Shown here piece by piece: positions 1-10,530 of a DNA stretch of 64,000 bases. The DNA is from Ryuthela nishihirai (taxonomy: Eukaryota > Arthropoda > Arachnida > Araneae > Heptathelidae). Below the pieces are notes generated by a model, which saw only the letters and a list, made by a program, of their open reading frames with translations, was not told the origin of the DNA and made no database searches. Location of the stretch: contig JAWZYU010000001.1 in the NCBI GenBank assembly GCA_038380435.1, positions 19,014,001 through 19,078,000 on the forward strand. The letters are read 5' to 3'. Numbering within the stretch: position 1 is the stretch's first letter; every line of letters starts with the position of its first letter. The position numbers were made by a program, and so were the translations under genes.

Positions 1-825
1 TTCGTAACGAATTGTTTCTGATTCGCACAACAAACGTCTGTGACTTGGTTTGTTACGAATGGCAAGAATGAAAGTCACATCTACGTTCATCACAGCGTTG
101 CCAATGGCATACTCAGAAACTTTGAAATGGAAGTTGACATTTCAAAATAACGTTATAAACACAGCATGAGGTTCAATAATTAGCAGTTACGAATTATGGA
201 AGTTTACATATTTTAATAACATTTCCTAAAAATGGCAAGCCTGATTCTCGAATTTTTAGATGTATCCCTAGAAATAATATGTTACTCAAAATCTCAAGTG
301 GCGGGAGTTGGGGTAGAACTCAAACCTTTCCCCCTCCAAACACACACACTTGAGTACACCAAGGGTTACCAACCATCTCGTATTATCGATATTTCTCCGC
401 GTCCCATACGAACTGCATACGGAAAGGTGTTATTCCCGAGTAAGGCTGAATCGGTCTGACCGAGAGTAATGTCGATCACGTGATGTGCATTAGGTCGAAT
501 ATAAGAATTGAGCCTTAGTTACGGAAAGCCATCTCAAACAACAAAATAAACTATAACAAATGTAAAAATTTAATTCAACTGCAAAATTACATTGGGGAGT
601 TTTAACAACTGCAAAGTTTCAATCCCCGAAATACTCTAAAAAAATAAAGGCATCTGCTCTGGTCTTGTCGTAGGTCTGGGTTGACTTGTTTCTTTTCGTT
701 TAGCGCAATCGTTTGAGTCATACCAGAGGAAGTTGGAACCCGAAGGCGCACCGTTCTGCAAATTTGCTAATAAGCTAACCTCAGCTGATGTAAAGCTGAC
801 CGAGCTAATGGCAGATCTGAAGAAA
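1..825. other. No gene recognised
   Basis: AT-rich unique-looking DNA. Short open frames (for example 232-459) have no recognisable domain. A weak inverted similarity (TTCGTAAC near 2 and GTTACGAA near 51) is the only structure seen. Confidence 0.6.
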
Positions 826-1216
826 GGGTTGGGTTGGGTTGTTTTACCTCTGAGCGGCACTTTTTTGCACACCATGGGCTAAATGGCCAGGTCACATGGA
901 CCCCGTAGGCTCAGAGAAGGTTGGGGGAGGGGACCCACTGGAAAAGCTGTTGGGAAACATATGGTAGCCTCCCGTCAAGGCCATCCAGCGTGTTCTTTAA
1001 CGTGCACAGGGTATGTCTCTCCCGCACACGGGGCCACGGCTTAACGTCCCATCCGACGGACGGCGGCCTTTCCAAGCCCATCGGTGTCCCCTACTGACCG
1101 TGGGCAGGGCGGGGAATTTTGCGGAGATAAATCTCAACGCTGACCCAGCTGGGACTCGAACCTGGGAACTACAGATTACGAGCCTGGCGCGCTACCGACT
1201 GAGCCACCCCCGCCCC
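826..1216 (-). mobile_element. SINE1, full length
   Basis: Reads on the minus strand from the tRNA-like head (GGGGCGGGGGTGGCTC, right end) to the AACCCAACCC tail (left end). Both Pol III boxes are present. No convincing target duplication is seen. The frames inside it are family-wide chance frames, not genes. Confidence 0.9.
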
Positions 1217-1494
1217 ACATAATTCTGGTTTCATCGCATTACAAGTAAATGTAAAATCAGCAAAAACTTCCTTCAAGCAGTTACATTCCAAGCGTTTGAT
1301 TTTATCATTCGTTAAATTTAATTTATTGTTAGAATTGTTTGTTATTAATATAGTTTTAGTTAAGCTCGGTAATTGGTTTCACTATTCTATATGGCGCAAA
1401 CTCTTCGCCGTTTGGTAATAACACGGAAAAGATATTCTGGACAATGTGTTGCAAAGTAAAGACGTCATTTCATAACATACATTACACCTATCCC

Positions 1495-1686
1495 TCGATT
1501 TACACTGACGATAGGTTCCGCACAAAATCAATATCTTCAGTGTAAATCAATATCTTCAATCAATATCTTCAATAATCTATATATATATAATAATTCAATA
1601 AATCAATATCTTCAATAATTTATACAATAATCAGTGAAGATCAATATCTTCAATCAATATCTTCAGTGTAAATCGAGGGATAGGTG
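1495..1686. mobile_element. pogo/Tigger-like MITE with TA duplication
   Basis: About 30-bp terminal inverted repeats begin CACCTATCCCTCGATTTACA and mirror at the right end, each flanked by TA (1493-1494 and 1687-1688). The interior is an expansion of an ATCAATATCTTCA motif repeated about six times. The same terminus starts another copy at 63865. The superfamily is inferred from the CCTCGATTTAC-type terminus and TA target and is not certain. Confidence 0.75.
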
Positions 1687-1705
1687 TATTTGCTATATTA
1701 ATAAT

Positions 1706-2870
1706 ATACACTGAAGAGCAAAAACATTATGACCATCTGTCTAATAGGATGTTAGTCCTTCATGTGCAGCCAGAACGGCTCTTACTCGGCGAGGCATGGA
1801 CGCTACAAGATTTCTAAAGATGTCTTATGGTATCTGGTACCAACATGTTACCAGCAGATCCTTTAACTATTCTAAGTTACATGGTTGAACTGCCACAGAT
1901 CATATATGCTTTTCCAACACAAACCACAAATGCTCGATTAACTTTATCTCTGGGGAATTTGGAGGCCAGGGCAGTACCTGGAAGTCTTCCTCATGTTCCG
2001 CAACTGATCCGGGCAGTATGACATGTCACATTATACTGCTGAAAGAAGGCACTTTTAGAGGGGGATACCGTTGCCATGAAAGGATGTACTTGGTCTGCAA
2101 TGATATTTTGGTAGGTGGTAGACGTCATAGTTTCTTGCACATGAATGACTGGACCCGGAATTTCCTACCAGAACATTACCCAAAGTATTACAGTTCTTCC
2201 ACCAGGTTGTTTTTGTCCCATGGCGCATCTTGGTGCCAACACTTCCCCATGTAAATGACGCACACGTACCCAGCTCTCCACATGTTACAACAGGAAACGA
2301 GATTCATCGGACCAGATAACTCTTCCAATCATTCAAGGTCCAGTTTTAATGTTTGTGTGCCCATTGTAAACACTTTAGACGATGAACCAAGGTAAGCATG
2401 GGCACTCAGAGTGGTTACACAGCCCCACTTTCAACGGGGTTTGATGTATTATACGTTGTGACATTACTTCCGTCACCAGCATTCGAATTATGGCGAGTTG
2501 CACCACAGTTTCTCTTCTGTTGGCTCGTACCATATGGGATAGCCTTTGCTCACCTGTAGCATCGATGAGCCGTGGTCAGCCCACACCTTGCCCAGTGGTT
2601 TGTGGATTTTCCTTCCTCAGAGCACTTTTTCGAAGGCTAGCGCACTTGGCTACTGATCTAAGGGACCTGGGTTCGAGCCCCGGGTAAGGCACGGATGTTC
2701 GTGTTGTTTTCTGCTGAGGTCCTGCCATCCTCTCAGATCTTCTACTGTGGCATATAAACTGACAGGCTCCTGTCAGACCTCTGTGGCAAGCAGCTGCTTG
2801 AGGGGGTATTTATTTTTTTTATTTATGTATTATCGCAGCACTTTTTTGTATTGCATTTCAGTATAACGAA
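1706..2870 (-). pseudogene. Tc1-like transposon A, inactive
   Basis: A Tc1/mariner element read on the minus strand. The terminus at 1706 (ACACTGAAGAGC) matches the right terminus of copy B at about 4470. The translated remnant contains VIWSDESRF (first catalytic Asp kept), QQYN where the family has QQDN (second Asp changed to Tyr), and LIEHLW (third acidic residue kept). Several frames must be combined to follow the protein. A SINE2 sits at 2633-2836, and copy B abuts the 5' side. Transposases of this family cut and paste at TA dinucleotides; this copy cannot do so. Confidence 0.85.
2633..2836 (+). mobile_element. SINE2, lacking the extreme 5' end
   Basis: Starts inside the tRNA-like head (GCACTTGGCTACTGATCTAA), has B box GGTTCGAGCCC, then the two palindromes of the tail and a T-rich end. 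Flanking AGCACTTTTT(C/T)G (2621-2632 and 2837-2848) is a 12-bp target duplication with one mismatch. It lies within Tc1-A. Confidence 0.85.
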
Positions 2871-2871
2871 T

Positions 2872-4470
2872 ATACAGAAGAGTTAAAACATTATGAGCAG
2901 TGCGTCTTTCTGCAAATTAAAACAACTGCAGGTAAACGACGGCGCTTGTGAAAGTCATGAAACAGTATAAATGACACCTGATACTGAGTTCTGTTAATCA
3001 GTGTTATTCTTGTTTTTCAGATGGGAAAGGCAGCAGACATAAATGAGCTTGACAAAGGCCAAATTGTAATGGCCAGACAACTGGTTCAGAGCATTTCCAA
3101 GACGGCAAGGCTTATGGAGTGCTCACAGTCAACTGTAGTTAGTACCTTCAAAAATTGATCCGAGGAGGGAAAAACCACGAACTGCCAGCAAGGTGTGGGC
3201 CAACCATGGCTCATCGATGCAAGGGGTGAGCGAAGGCTATCTCATATAGTACAAACCAACAGAAGGGATACTGTGGCAGAACTCGCCCGTAATTTGAATA
3301 CTGCTGATGGGAGTAATATGTCACAACACACAGTACATCGAACCCTGTTGAAAAAGGGGCTGCGTAGCACAGGTCGCTCCAAGTGCCCATGCTAACCTCG
3401 GTTCACTGTCGAAAAACACTTACAATGGGCATGCGAGCATCAAAACTGGACCTTGATTGGAAGAAGGTCATCTGGTCCGATGAATCTCGTTTTCTGTTTC
3501 ACCATGTGAATGGCCAGGTGCGTGTGCATTGTTTACCTATGGAAGTGTTGGTATCAGGAGGTGTGGGATGAAAACTAGCCAGTGGAGGAACTGTAATGCT
3601 TTCGGAATGTTCTGCTGGGAAACTCTGCATCCAGTCATTTATATGCAGGAAACTATGATGTTCATCACCTACCTAAACATCATTGCAGAACAGATATATC
3701 CCACTAATAGTGCCTTCTTTCAGCAGGATAATCTGCCATGCCACAACTGCCTGGAATGTTCGAGAATGGTCGTGGAATATGAGGTAGACTTCCAGGTATT
3801 GTCCTGGCATCCAAATTCCCCAGACATCAATCCAATCAAACACCTGTGGTTTGTGTTGGAAAAGCATATCCAATCTGTGGCGGCTCAACCATGTAACCTA
3901 CAAGTTGGGTTGGGTTGTTTTACCTGTGAGCGGCACTTTTTTGCACACCATGGGCTAAATGGCCAGGTCACATGGATCCCGAAGGCTCAGAGAAGGTTCG
4001 GGGAGGGGACCCACTGGAACAGCTGTTGGGAGACAGATGGTAGCCCCCCGTCAAGGCCATCCAGGTGTTCTTTAACGTGCACAGGGTATGTCTCTCATAC
4101 ACACGGGGCCATGGCTTAACGTCCCATCCGACGGACGGTGGCCTTTCCATGTCCATCGGTGTCCCCTACTGACCGTGGGCAGGGCGGGGAATTTTGCGGA
4201 GATAAATCTCAACGCTGACCCAGCTGGGACTCGAACCTGGGAACTACAGATTACGAGCCTGGCGCGCTACCGACTGAGCCATCCCCGCCCCATGTAACCT
4301 ACAAGAGTTAAAGGATCTGCTGATAACGTGTTGGGACCAGATACCACAAGACACCTTTAGAAATCTTGTAGTTTCATGCCTCGCCCGTAAGAGCTGTTTT
4401 GGTGGCACATGGGGAGGACCAATATCATAGTAGGCAGGTGGTCATCATAATGTTTTGGCTCTTCAGTGTA
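2872..4470 (+). pseudogene. Tc1-like transposon B, inactive transposase
   Basis: Both termini are visible: TACAGAAGAGTTAAAACATT at the left and its complement (GTTTTGGCTCTTCAGTGTA) at the right. The transposase starts with ATG at 3021 ([14 protein letters not shown]), an N-terminal helix-turn-helix region with [11 protein letters not shown]. It continues through VIWSDESRFLF (first Asp), AFFQQDN (second Asp) and SPDINPIKHLW, where the third catalytic Glu of the usual NPIEHLW is Lys. There is a stop after residue 45 and others later, plus a SINE1 at 3905-4290. It is the same family as copy A. Confidence 0.9.
3905..4290 (-). mobile_element. SINE1, full length, in Tc1-B
   Basis: Complete head-to-tail SINE1 flanked by a perfect 15-bp target duplication CATGTAACCTACAAG (3890-3904 and 4291-4305). 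Removing it restores the Tc1-B transposase 3' region. Confidence 0.97.
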
Positions 4471-4880
4471 TATTTTGTCCCCCGCTAGATTTCGTTACAC
4501 TGACATTCAGGTTCGGATATAGGGGAGACACGCACAAGTGGATCATCATTGCCGCCTCCCCTTTCCTTCAGGATGCTAATAAGGATAACAGTTAAAAATT
4601 GTTAAACTTATCTAGTATATTTAATGCATTTTTCAAGACACGTTTTAAAATTCTGGGAAACAGAGAGGTAAATGTTATACTACTTTGGAAATCCAGTCTT
4701 TTGCATATTTTCATCTCGAATGCGTTATCCCCCCCCCCCCCCCCGATTTTTTTCGTGATCCTGACCTGTGCTGACATTTCTGACATTTCTAAGAAGGTAA
4801 GTTTTATTAAATTAGTCAACAGATGGCGCCACAATGTCAGTAGTTAAATATACGTTTATTAGGACAGACACATCTTATTA
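4471..4880. other. No gene; poly-C tract
   Basis: No element recognised. A run of about 16 C residues lies near 4729-4744. Opposed short open frames here have no domain similarity. Confidence 0.6.
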
Positions 4881-4937
4881 TGGCGCATAAACTGACAGGC
4901 GCCTGTCAGACCTCTGTGGCTTGCATCTGCTTGAGGC
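4881..4937 (+). mobile_element. SINE2 3' fragment
   Basis: Matches only the SINE2 tail: the CTGACAGG..CCTGTCAG hairpin (one change), CCTCTGTGGC and CTGCTTGAGG. The head is missing. Confidence 0.75.
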
Positions 4938-5062
4938 GAGGTGCATTTCACCAGCCCCCCCCCCACCACCACCAAGCGATTTCGAAAATTTTCCGATGCC
5001 ATTCTTTTGTACTGCGTTTGTACGGGATTGTACCGCAAAAATTTTCGTTTGTATCGCATTTT

Positions 5063-5535
5063 TTAAAAAGTTATTCGACTTTCAAAGTGGGGGGCTGGAG
5101 AAACGACAGCCCACACTTCGGTCGATTTTGGCTCAAATTCTGCCGAACTAATTAGATAGTTAATGAGCTCGAAACACTTGCGAATTTGTTGGTTGTTTGG
5201 TGTGTGGTCAACGCCCCCTGGTTTGTAACCAATAGACAATTGCATAAAGATCTGGGCATTGATCATATTTCCACATATCTGAAGTTTGTCTCGCGAGGTT
5301 TCTACGAGTCAGTGCAGAGAAACCCGCACGAGATTATATCCTGCCTTCTGGACTACGATCATGAAGTCCTTAACAGATACAAGAGGCCTAAGATGATGCC
5401 TTTCGCTAAAGAAAGTTATCCATTTTAGGTCTCTTGTGCATCATTACTACTCTTTGTTTTATGTTCTTTTGCCCTTTGGGGCCCACCATTGTGTGGTTTA
5501 CTTTTGTTTGTTTTTTCAAATTGATGCCAATTAGG
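5063..5535 (+). pseudogene. Jockey-type LINE C-terminus and 3' region
   Basis: The frame at 5186-5428 contains NAPWFVTN, LHKDLGI and YKRPK in the order found at the extreme C-terminus of Jockey-clade reverse transcriptases (NAPWYV..LH.DL.I). Only this tail is present; the endonuclease and RT core are absent, so it is a 5'-truncated dead copy. A T-rich 3' untranslated stretch follows. No poly(A) or clear target duplication was found, so the boundaries are approximate. Confidence 0.75.
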
Positions 5536-5655
5536 CATATTTCCAGATGAAGAAGGTTATGGGTACTATTGTACCTGGTACTTCATTTTATGATGTAACG
5601 ATCTACGATTTTGATTAATTTTCTTCTACAATTTTGCCGGGAATAGGTTCTAGAA

Positions 5656-6001
5656 CAGAGGTGTGTCAAACTCAATCTTGTAAAGTGCCAATTTTTATTT
5701 CAAAGTATATCAGCGGGCCGGAATTCAATTAAACACTAATTTTAAATAAAAAAACTTTATTTAAATTTAAAGTATACATCAAAATTAAAATGCATTAAGT
5801 CATAACGATTAAAAAAACAGCGCATTATTTCGAAGATCCAGATACTTGACATCTTTTCAGCTTCTTTTCTGTACTCTGTACCTATGTGTTCAATGTATAG
5901 AAACACTCTTCATGATTTTCGAGTATTGTTGATTTCTCGGGCCGCATCTAAATGCCCCGGGGGCCGCTCATGGCCCGCGGGCCGTATCTTTGACATGCCT
6001 G
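5656..6001. mobile_element. hAT-like MITE
   Basis: A 346-bp element with short inverted termini (CAGAGGTGTGTCAAA and the complement of TTTGACATGCCTG) and a perfect 8-bp target duplication TTCTAGAA (5648-5655, 6002-6009). The 8-bp duplication and the CAG termini are the hAT signature. The interior has GGGCCG-rich ends and an AT-rich centre with no transposase. Confidence 0.9.
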
Positions 6002-6084
6002 TTCTAGAACGTTTCTGTTTATACAGAAGCAAAAAAATATTTCATTTAAATCAATGGTTCTGAAATACTATAATACGATGCACA

Positions 6085-6315
6085 TTTTTTTTTTTTTTGA
6101 TTTGCGACATATAGGACAGAGAAGAATCCTAGAAGCTACTCCTAACTTAATACAGGCCTTCTCATACAAGGCATGCCCTACTAAGACCGAAGTCACTGCT
6201 GACCACTGCCTCAGTTAGAGCTAACACAACACACAAAATTTACCTTGCTGGAACAGTCGCTAGCTGCCTAACCACTATGCCAGTTAAGGCTACAAAAGGG
6301 ATGCCGACCCATTTT
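6085..6315 (-). mobile_element. Candidate poly(A)-tailed SINE (SINE4)
   Basis: On the minus strand, a tRNA-like start (ACTGGCATAGTGGTTAGGC resembles an A box) is followed by about 180 bp and ends in 14 A residues (poly-T at 6085-6098). The B box is weak. It is a single copy in this window, so the family is not proved. Confidence 0.4.
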
Positions 6316-6641
6316 AACTTGCGTTCCAATAATAGTTGAAACATTGTTTAACGTTTTTTCCGTGCCTCGTGTTATTAAATAGATAATATATTAAAATCTG
6401 TTTGCCTATTACCTTAATGATGGTTCTTTTGTTCTAAAATCATTTTGATTATAGTTAGAAAAATTCAAAATTTTTATTATGTGTTTTGGAAACCACTTGC
6501 AATTTTTCTGCAAAAAAAGATTAAATATGATACTTTACAAAATTAAAAAGAATACAAAATCGGAGATTTTTTGGCTATAATTCCCTGTGAAATTTTTGTT
6601 AATGTTTCATGAATTAAAATATTTATTATAACAGGCTTAAA
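6316..6641. other. AT-rich, nothing recognised
   Basis: No open frame with a domain, no terminal repeat and no tRNA-like box seen. Confidence 0.6.
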
Positions 6642-6700
6642 GGCGTGGGTGGCTCCGTCGATTCCGAGGTTCGAATCCCACCAGGATAAGAATTGTGATT
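6642..6700 (+). mobile_element. Decayed SINE1-like tRNA head
   Basis: GGCGTGGGTGGCTC matches the SINE1 start and A box, and GAGGTTCGAATCCCA is an intact B box. The anticodon arm between them is deleted. The body is lost apart from a GTGATTTATATCT remnant. Confidence 0.55.
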
Positions 6701-6707
6701 TATATCT

Positions 6708-7365
6708 GTTACCGCTAAAGCTCGAAAGCCGTTAATGTGCACATTACCTAGCTAATCTGCAGATTAACTGATTTGCTCCGTTAACTTGCGGAATCAAGAG
6801 TTTTCCGCATTTTACCTAGGTAATGTGCACATTAACGGCTTCCGTATCGTTAAAGTTCAAAAGTTTGTTTCTCTCATAGTGGTTAATCTCTTGAATATGA
6901 ATCTTCGTGTCACGTGATTCACTCATCCGCATTATAAAAAACGCCCCGGATGAGTGGAGGCCAAGTGAGAACGAATCGGTAAAGTGATTCATTCTTGATA
7001 ACGAATCACTAAAATGATTCGTTCTCACTTGGCCTGCTCATTTTGGGTGCGTTTTTTATAATTCGGACGACTGATTCATGTTGACAGAGGGATGACCCTG
7101 GTTTCAACTCTACTCTCGGACACTAGATAAATAACATTATGTTAATTTAAGCGTACAGAAACGTTCCTGTTGTTCCAGCAAAGATCTTATTTTCACTTTA
7201 ACGAGTGCCTAGTACGTAAAGTGCAGATTATCCAGGTAATTTGCAGATTACCTAGGTAATTTGAGAAATGAAACAATTTTCCGGACGTTAACGGATCACC
7301 CTAGTTAATCTGCACAATACCTAGATAATCTGTAGAATAACTGATTTCTGCACTTTAGCGGTAAC
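6708..7365. mobile_element. Non-autonomous DNA transposon rich in hairpins
   Basis: Perfect 13-bp termini GTTACCGCTAAAG and CTTTAGCGGTAAC bound a 658-bp unit without coding capacity; flanking ATATC(T/C) may be the target duplication. Subterminal modules (ACCTAGGTAAT, AATCTGCAGATT) recur. A perfect 25-bp inverted repeat lies at 6727-6751 and 6816-6840. The superfamily is unknown. Confidence 0.7.
6927..7066. repeat. Foldback repeat nested in the MITE
   Basis: Two imperfect arms of about 65 bp, both containing GGCCAAGTGAGAACGAATC in opposite orientation and ending in ATTATAAAAAACGC. This could be a second small element inserted in the first, or its internal stem. Confidence 0.75.
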
Positions 7366-7499
7366 ATATCCATAAAACTTCCTTCCCTGACCACGCACAA
7401 ATCTCTATTTGTCCTTGAGGATATCTTCTCTGATGGGGAACTCTAACCTTCTGACCTTTCCACCTTGGCCTTCCTGACATGGGCAACCTAATTTTTTAA

Positions 7500-8240
7500 G
7501 ATTTTATATAGTTCAGAGAATAGTTCCAAGTAATTTTATGCACACCCTGTATGACGCATTGGTTTACACAATTGTTTATTATAGTTTAAGTAGTTGGGGT
7601 GGAGATTATAAAGTGAACCTTGAAAAACTCAACAGTGTCCATTCTAAGATTCTTAAAATGGTTTTTAGTATATCTTTCAACATAAATGTAATGAATGAAC
7701 CGAAGCATTTTTCTGTTTATCCAGTAATTTTTGTAAATTAGACATTCTGTAAATTAGAAAAATTTACTTGATGATAACTTTTATTCCTATTCTTAAATCC
7801 TACTTGAGTTGAGGCAAAATGTAAAATGCTAAACTCTCGAATACAGGGAACTTTGTTTGTTGTACCCAAGGTAAATAAGAATATTTTACAGCGCCATTTT
7901 CTGGGCTTGGAAAGGCCGCCGTCCGTCGGATGGGACGTTAAGCCGTGGCTCCGTGTGCGAAGAGCCATACCCTGTGCACGTTAAAGAACACGCTGGATGG
8001 CCTTGACGGGAGGCTACCATCTGTCTCCCAACAGCTGTTCCAGTGGGTCCCCTCCCCCAACCTTCTCTGAGCCATCGGGGTCCATGTGGCCTGGCCATTT
8101 AGCCCATGGTGTGCAAAAAAGTGCCGCTCAGAGGTAAAATAAAACCAACCCAACCCAGCGCCATTTTCTGTTTGTATCTCCAAGATTACTTAATTTTCTA
8201 GATTTCGAAATAAGGAATGAAAATATAATTTTTGCGTTTA
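7500..8240 (+). pseudogene. LINE C-terminal fragment (Jockey/CR1-like)
   Basis: Frame 7538-7741 shows LYDALVYTIVYYSLSSWGG followed by NLEKLNSVHSKILK, the usual region after the RT domain of Jockey/CR1-type LINEs. Beyond a frameshift and a SINE1 insertion, the end of the protein is still readable: SRIQGTLFVVPKVNK, then LFVSPRLLNF and FAFKKKLRNHIL. It is a dead 5'-truncated copy. Clade assignment is inferred from layout only. Confidence 0.7.
7904..8155 (+). mobile_element. SINE1, 5'-truncated, in LINE tail
   Basis: Lacks the whole tRNA head and starts at GGCTTGGAAAGG, yet is flanked by a perfect 15-bp duplication CAGCGCCATTTTCTG (7889-7903, 8156-8170). A truncated insert with a full duplication is the mark of target-primed reverse transcription. 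Confidence 0.95.
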
Positions 8241-8241
8241 A

Positions 8242-8577
8242 AAAGAAATTAAGAAATCATATATTAAATATATATATATCCTACTGAAAACGAAATGATT
8301 TTTATTAGGTAAATTAAGCAAGGCTCCTTGGTCTTGTTTAAGTAAACAAATGAATTTCCAATATGTTAAAATTTATGAAGGATGCCTATAGGACATCTGT
8401 GGCCAAAATGCTTTGTAGGCAAAATCTTTGGAACGGCAGGCATATTTGCCTCTTGGTTATCAGATATATTATGATATATTTTTCCTTTATTTTACTTTTT
8501 CATTTCAATTTTGAATTGAATCTCAATTTCAGTTTTCATTCTAAAATCGTTACTCATTACGGCTTCTAATTTTCTGT
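8242..8577. other. AT-rich, nothing recognised
   Basis: Short frames only, no domain or repeat structure seen. Confidence 0.55.
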
Positions 8578-8760
8578 TAGCTGATTCGGATTCCAGGACT
8601 GTTCGGGACGAACGAAACCTAAGGAAGGGCCAATGTAACGATAGCAAAACGTGCAACAATGAAGCCGGGACTGTGGCATTGCGAGGAATGAGACGAATAA
8701 CACGAAGAACGCGAATGAATATTCCAGTAGTCGCTTTCAACTTGTTTGTCATGGTGATGA
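8578..8760 (+). mobile_element. Ty3/gypsy remnant: end of pol and start of LTR
   Basis: The frame reading DSRTVRDERNLRKGQCND aligns with the last residues of the gypsy pol remnant ending near 59490 (ESRIVRDEQDLRREQCYD). The sequence after it starts TGTAACGATAG, a plausible LTR start. The rest of the element is not present. Confidence 0.65.
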
Positions 8761-8908
8761 ATTGTTATTTTCGAAAAAATTAATGTGAAGCAAAAATTAT
8801 TCCACTTTTTGCGCGTTTGTCTAAGAAGAAATATTTTATTTGTAGAGTGCGCAGGAGTATTAAAAAAGTTTATCAATTTAGATGTCGTTAGTAAACTGGA
8901 AAGAAAAA

Positions 8909-9284
8909 GGTTGGGTTGTTTTACCTCTGAGCGGCACTTTTTTGCACACCATGGGCTAAATGGCCAGGTCACATGGACCCCGAAAGCTCAGAGAAGGTTG
9001 GGGGAGGAGACCACTGGAATAGCTGTTGGAAGACAGATGGTAACCTCCCGTCAAGGCCATCCAGCGTGTTCTTTAACGTGCACAGGGTACGGCTCTCCCG
9101 CACACGGCTTAACGTCCCATCCGACGGACGGCGGCCTTTCCAAGCCCATCGGTGTCCCCTACTGACCGTGGGCAAGGCGGGGAATTTTGCGGAGATAAAT
9201 CTCAACGCTGACCCAGCTGGGACTCAAACCTGGGAACTACAGATTATTAGCCTGGCGTGCTACCGACTGAGCCACCCCCGTCCC
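8909..9284 (-). mobile_element. SINE1, nearly full length
   Basis: Complete SINE1 with a shortened CACACGGCTTAACG segment and a B box changed to GGTTTGAGTCC. No clear target duplication. Confidence 0.9.
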
Positions 9285-9708
9285 TTCCTCATAGGTGAAA
9301 TTAGATGTGTAATTCTAAATTTGATCTTGATGGAAACTTGATCATTAAAATTGTTTCAGTTAAACAACTTACAATTAGGTAATTTTTACTAATATAACAT
9401 TTAGAAAACAATTTAATTTTCTGTTTTAATATTTTTGCTAAGTTAGTAAAATTAACCATTTGAATTTGAAGCATTTTTGGTTCAAAATAAAATTTCCGCC
9501 CGAATAATTTGATATCTTATTACATGAAACCCCTGGCTAAATTGAAATTTGATTCCAATTTATATTTATTTTTATTTTTAGAATGTATACACGTATGCGG
9601 AAACTGAAATCAAAGAATGTATGAATCATCAAGAAGGGACAGCTCTATTAGAGCTATTGTAAGATCGTGCTCCTGGAAGTTTGCTTCTTCGCATTGACAT
9701 TTGAACCT
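9285..9708. other. AT-rich, nothing recognised
   Basis: No gene or repeat structure seen. Confidence 0.55.
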
Positions 9709-9719
9709 TCAAGCGAAAA

Positions 9720-10114
9720 AACGGGGCGAGGGTGGCTCAGTCGGTAGCGCGCCAGGCTCGTAATCTGTAGTTCCCAGGTTCGAGTCCCAGCTGGGTCAGC
9801 GTTGAGATTTATCTCTGCAAAATTCCCCCGCCATGCCCACGGTCAGTAGGGGATACCGATGCGCTTGGAAAGACCGCCGTCCGTCGGATGGGACGTTAAG
9901 CCGTGACCCCGTGTGCGGGAGAGCTATACCCTGTGCACGTTAAAGAACACGCTGGATGGCCTTGACGGGAGGCTACCATCTGTCTCCCAACAGCTGTTCC
10001 AGTGGGTCCCCTCCCCCAACCTTCTCTGAGCCTTCGGGGTTATGTGACCTGGCCATTTAGGCCATGTTGTGCAAAAAAAGTGCCGCTCAGAGGTAAAACA
10101 ACCCAACCCAACCC
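9720..10114 (+). mobile_element. SINE1, full length
   Basis: Complete, with A box TGGCTCAGTCGG and B box GGTTCGAGTCC, flanked by an 11-bp duplication TCAAGCGAAAA (9709-9719, 10115-10125). Confidence 0.95.
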
Positions 10115-10264
10115 TCAAGCGAAAATGGCCAACAGAGGCGCTTTCATGCTCTTGACAACTTTTGTCTCCTCTACCTTGAAAGTATTTCAACAGTCTTCAC
10201 GTACACGACAAAGCTTATATCAGAAAGTATTTCTAGAGACTGCTTCTACAACACAACACCTTTT

Positions 10265-10530
10265 AATTTTTTTTTATCATCATCTTCCTCAAGCAGTCAT
10301 GAGCTTAGGTGGTCCAACCAGACCGTGCAATTTAGTTCTCTTAGCATATTTGTCCTGAGCTACATCTGCTGCCTCTGGCCACTGCACACCAATTCTAACA
10401 AGGTCCTGTTTGGCATTGTCTACCAACTGCATCCTACTTCTCCATCTCTTTCTGTGGCCTTTAAACACACTGTTCATAACCCTATTCGCTAATCTATTAT
10501 TCTACATACGGCAGCATGGCCAAAGAACGT
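10265..10530 (-). pseudogene. LINE-A 3' fragment (copy A)
   Basis: On the minus strand it carries the end of the LINE-A protein: residues matching RLANRVMNS, KQDLVRIGVQWP and the closing LHGLVGPP, then a 3' tail with GATGATGAT and A residues. RTE-type LINEs commonly end in such short tandem repeats. Truncated after about 90 codons. Confidence 0.85.

Noticed and set aside
4599..4847. Overlapping sense and antisense frames of about 80 codons around a poly-C run
   Set aside because: The poly-C run yields poly-Pro/Gly translation; nothing else supports coding.
9730..9800. Functional tRNA genes (A box and B box intact in dozens of places)
   Set aside because: Each lies at the start of a SINE1 or SINE2. 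The acceptor stem does not close and SINE body follows directly, so these are SINE heads.
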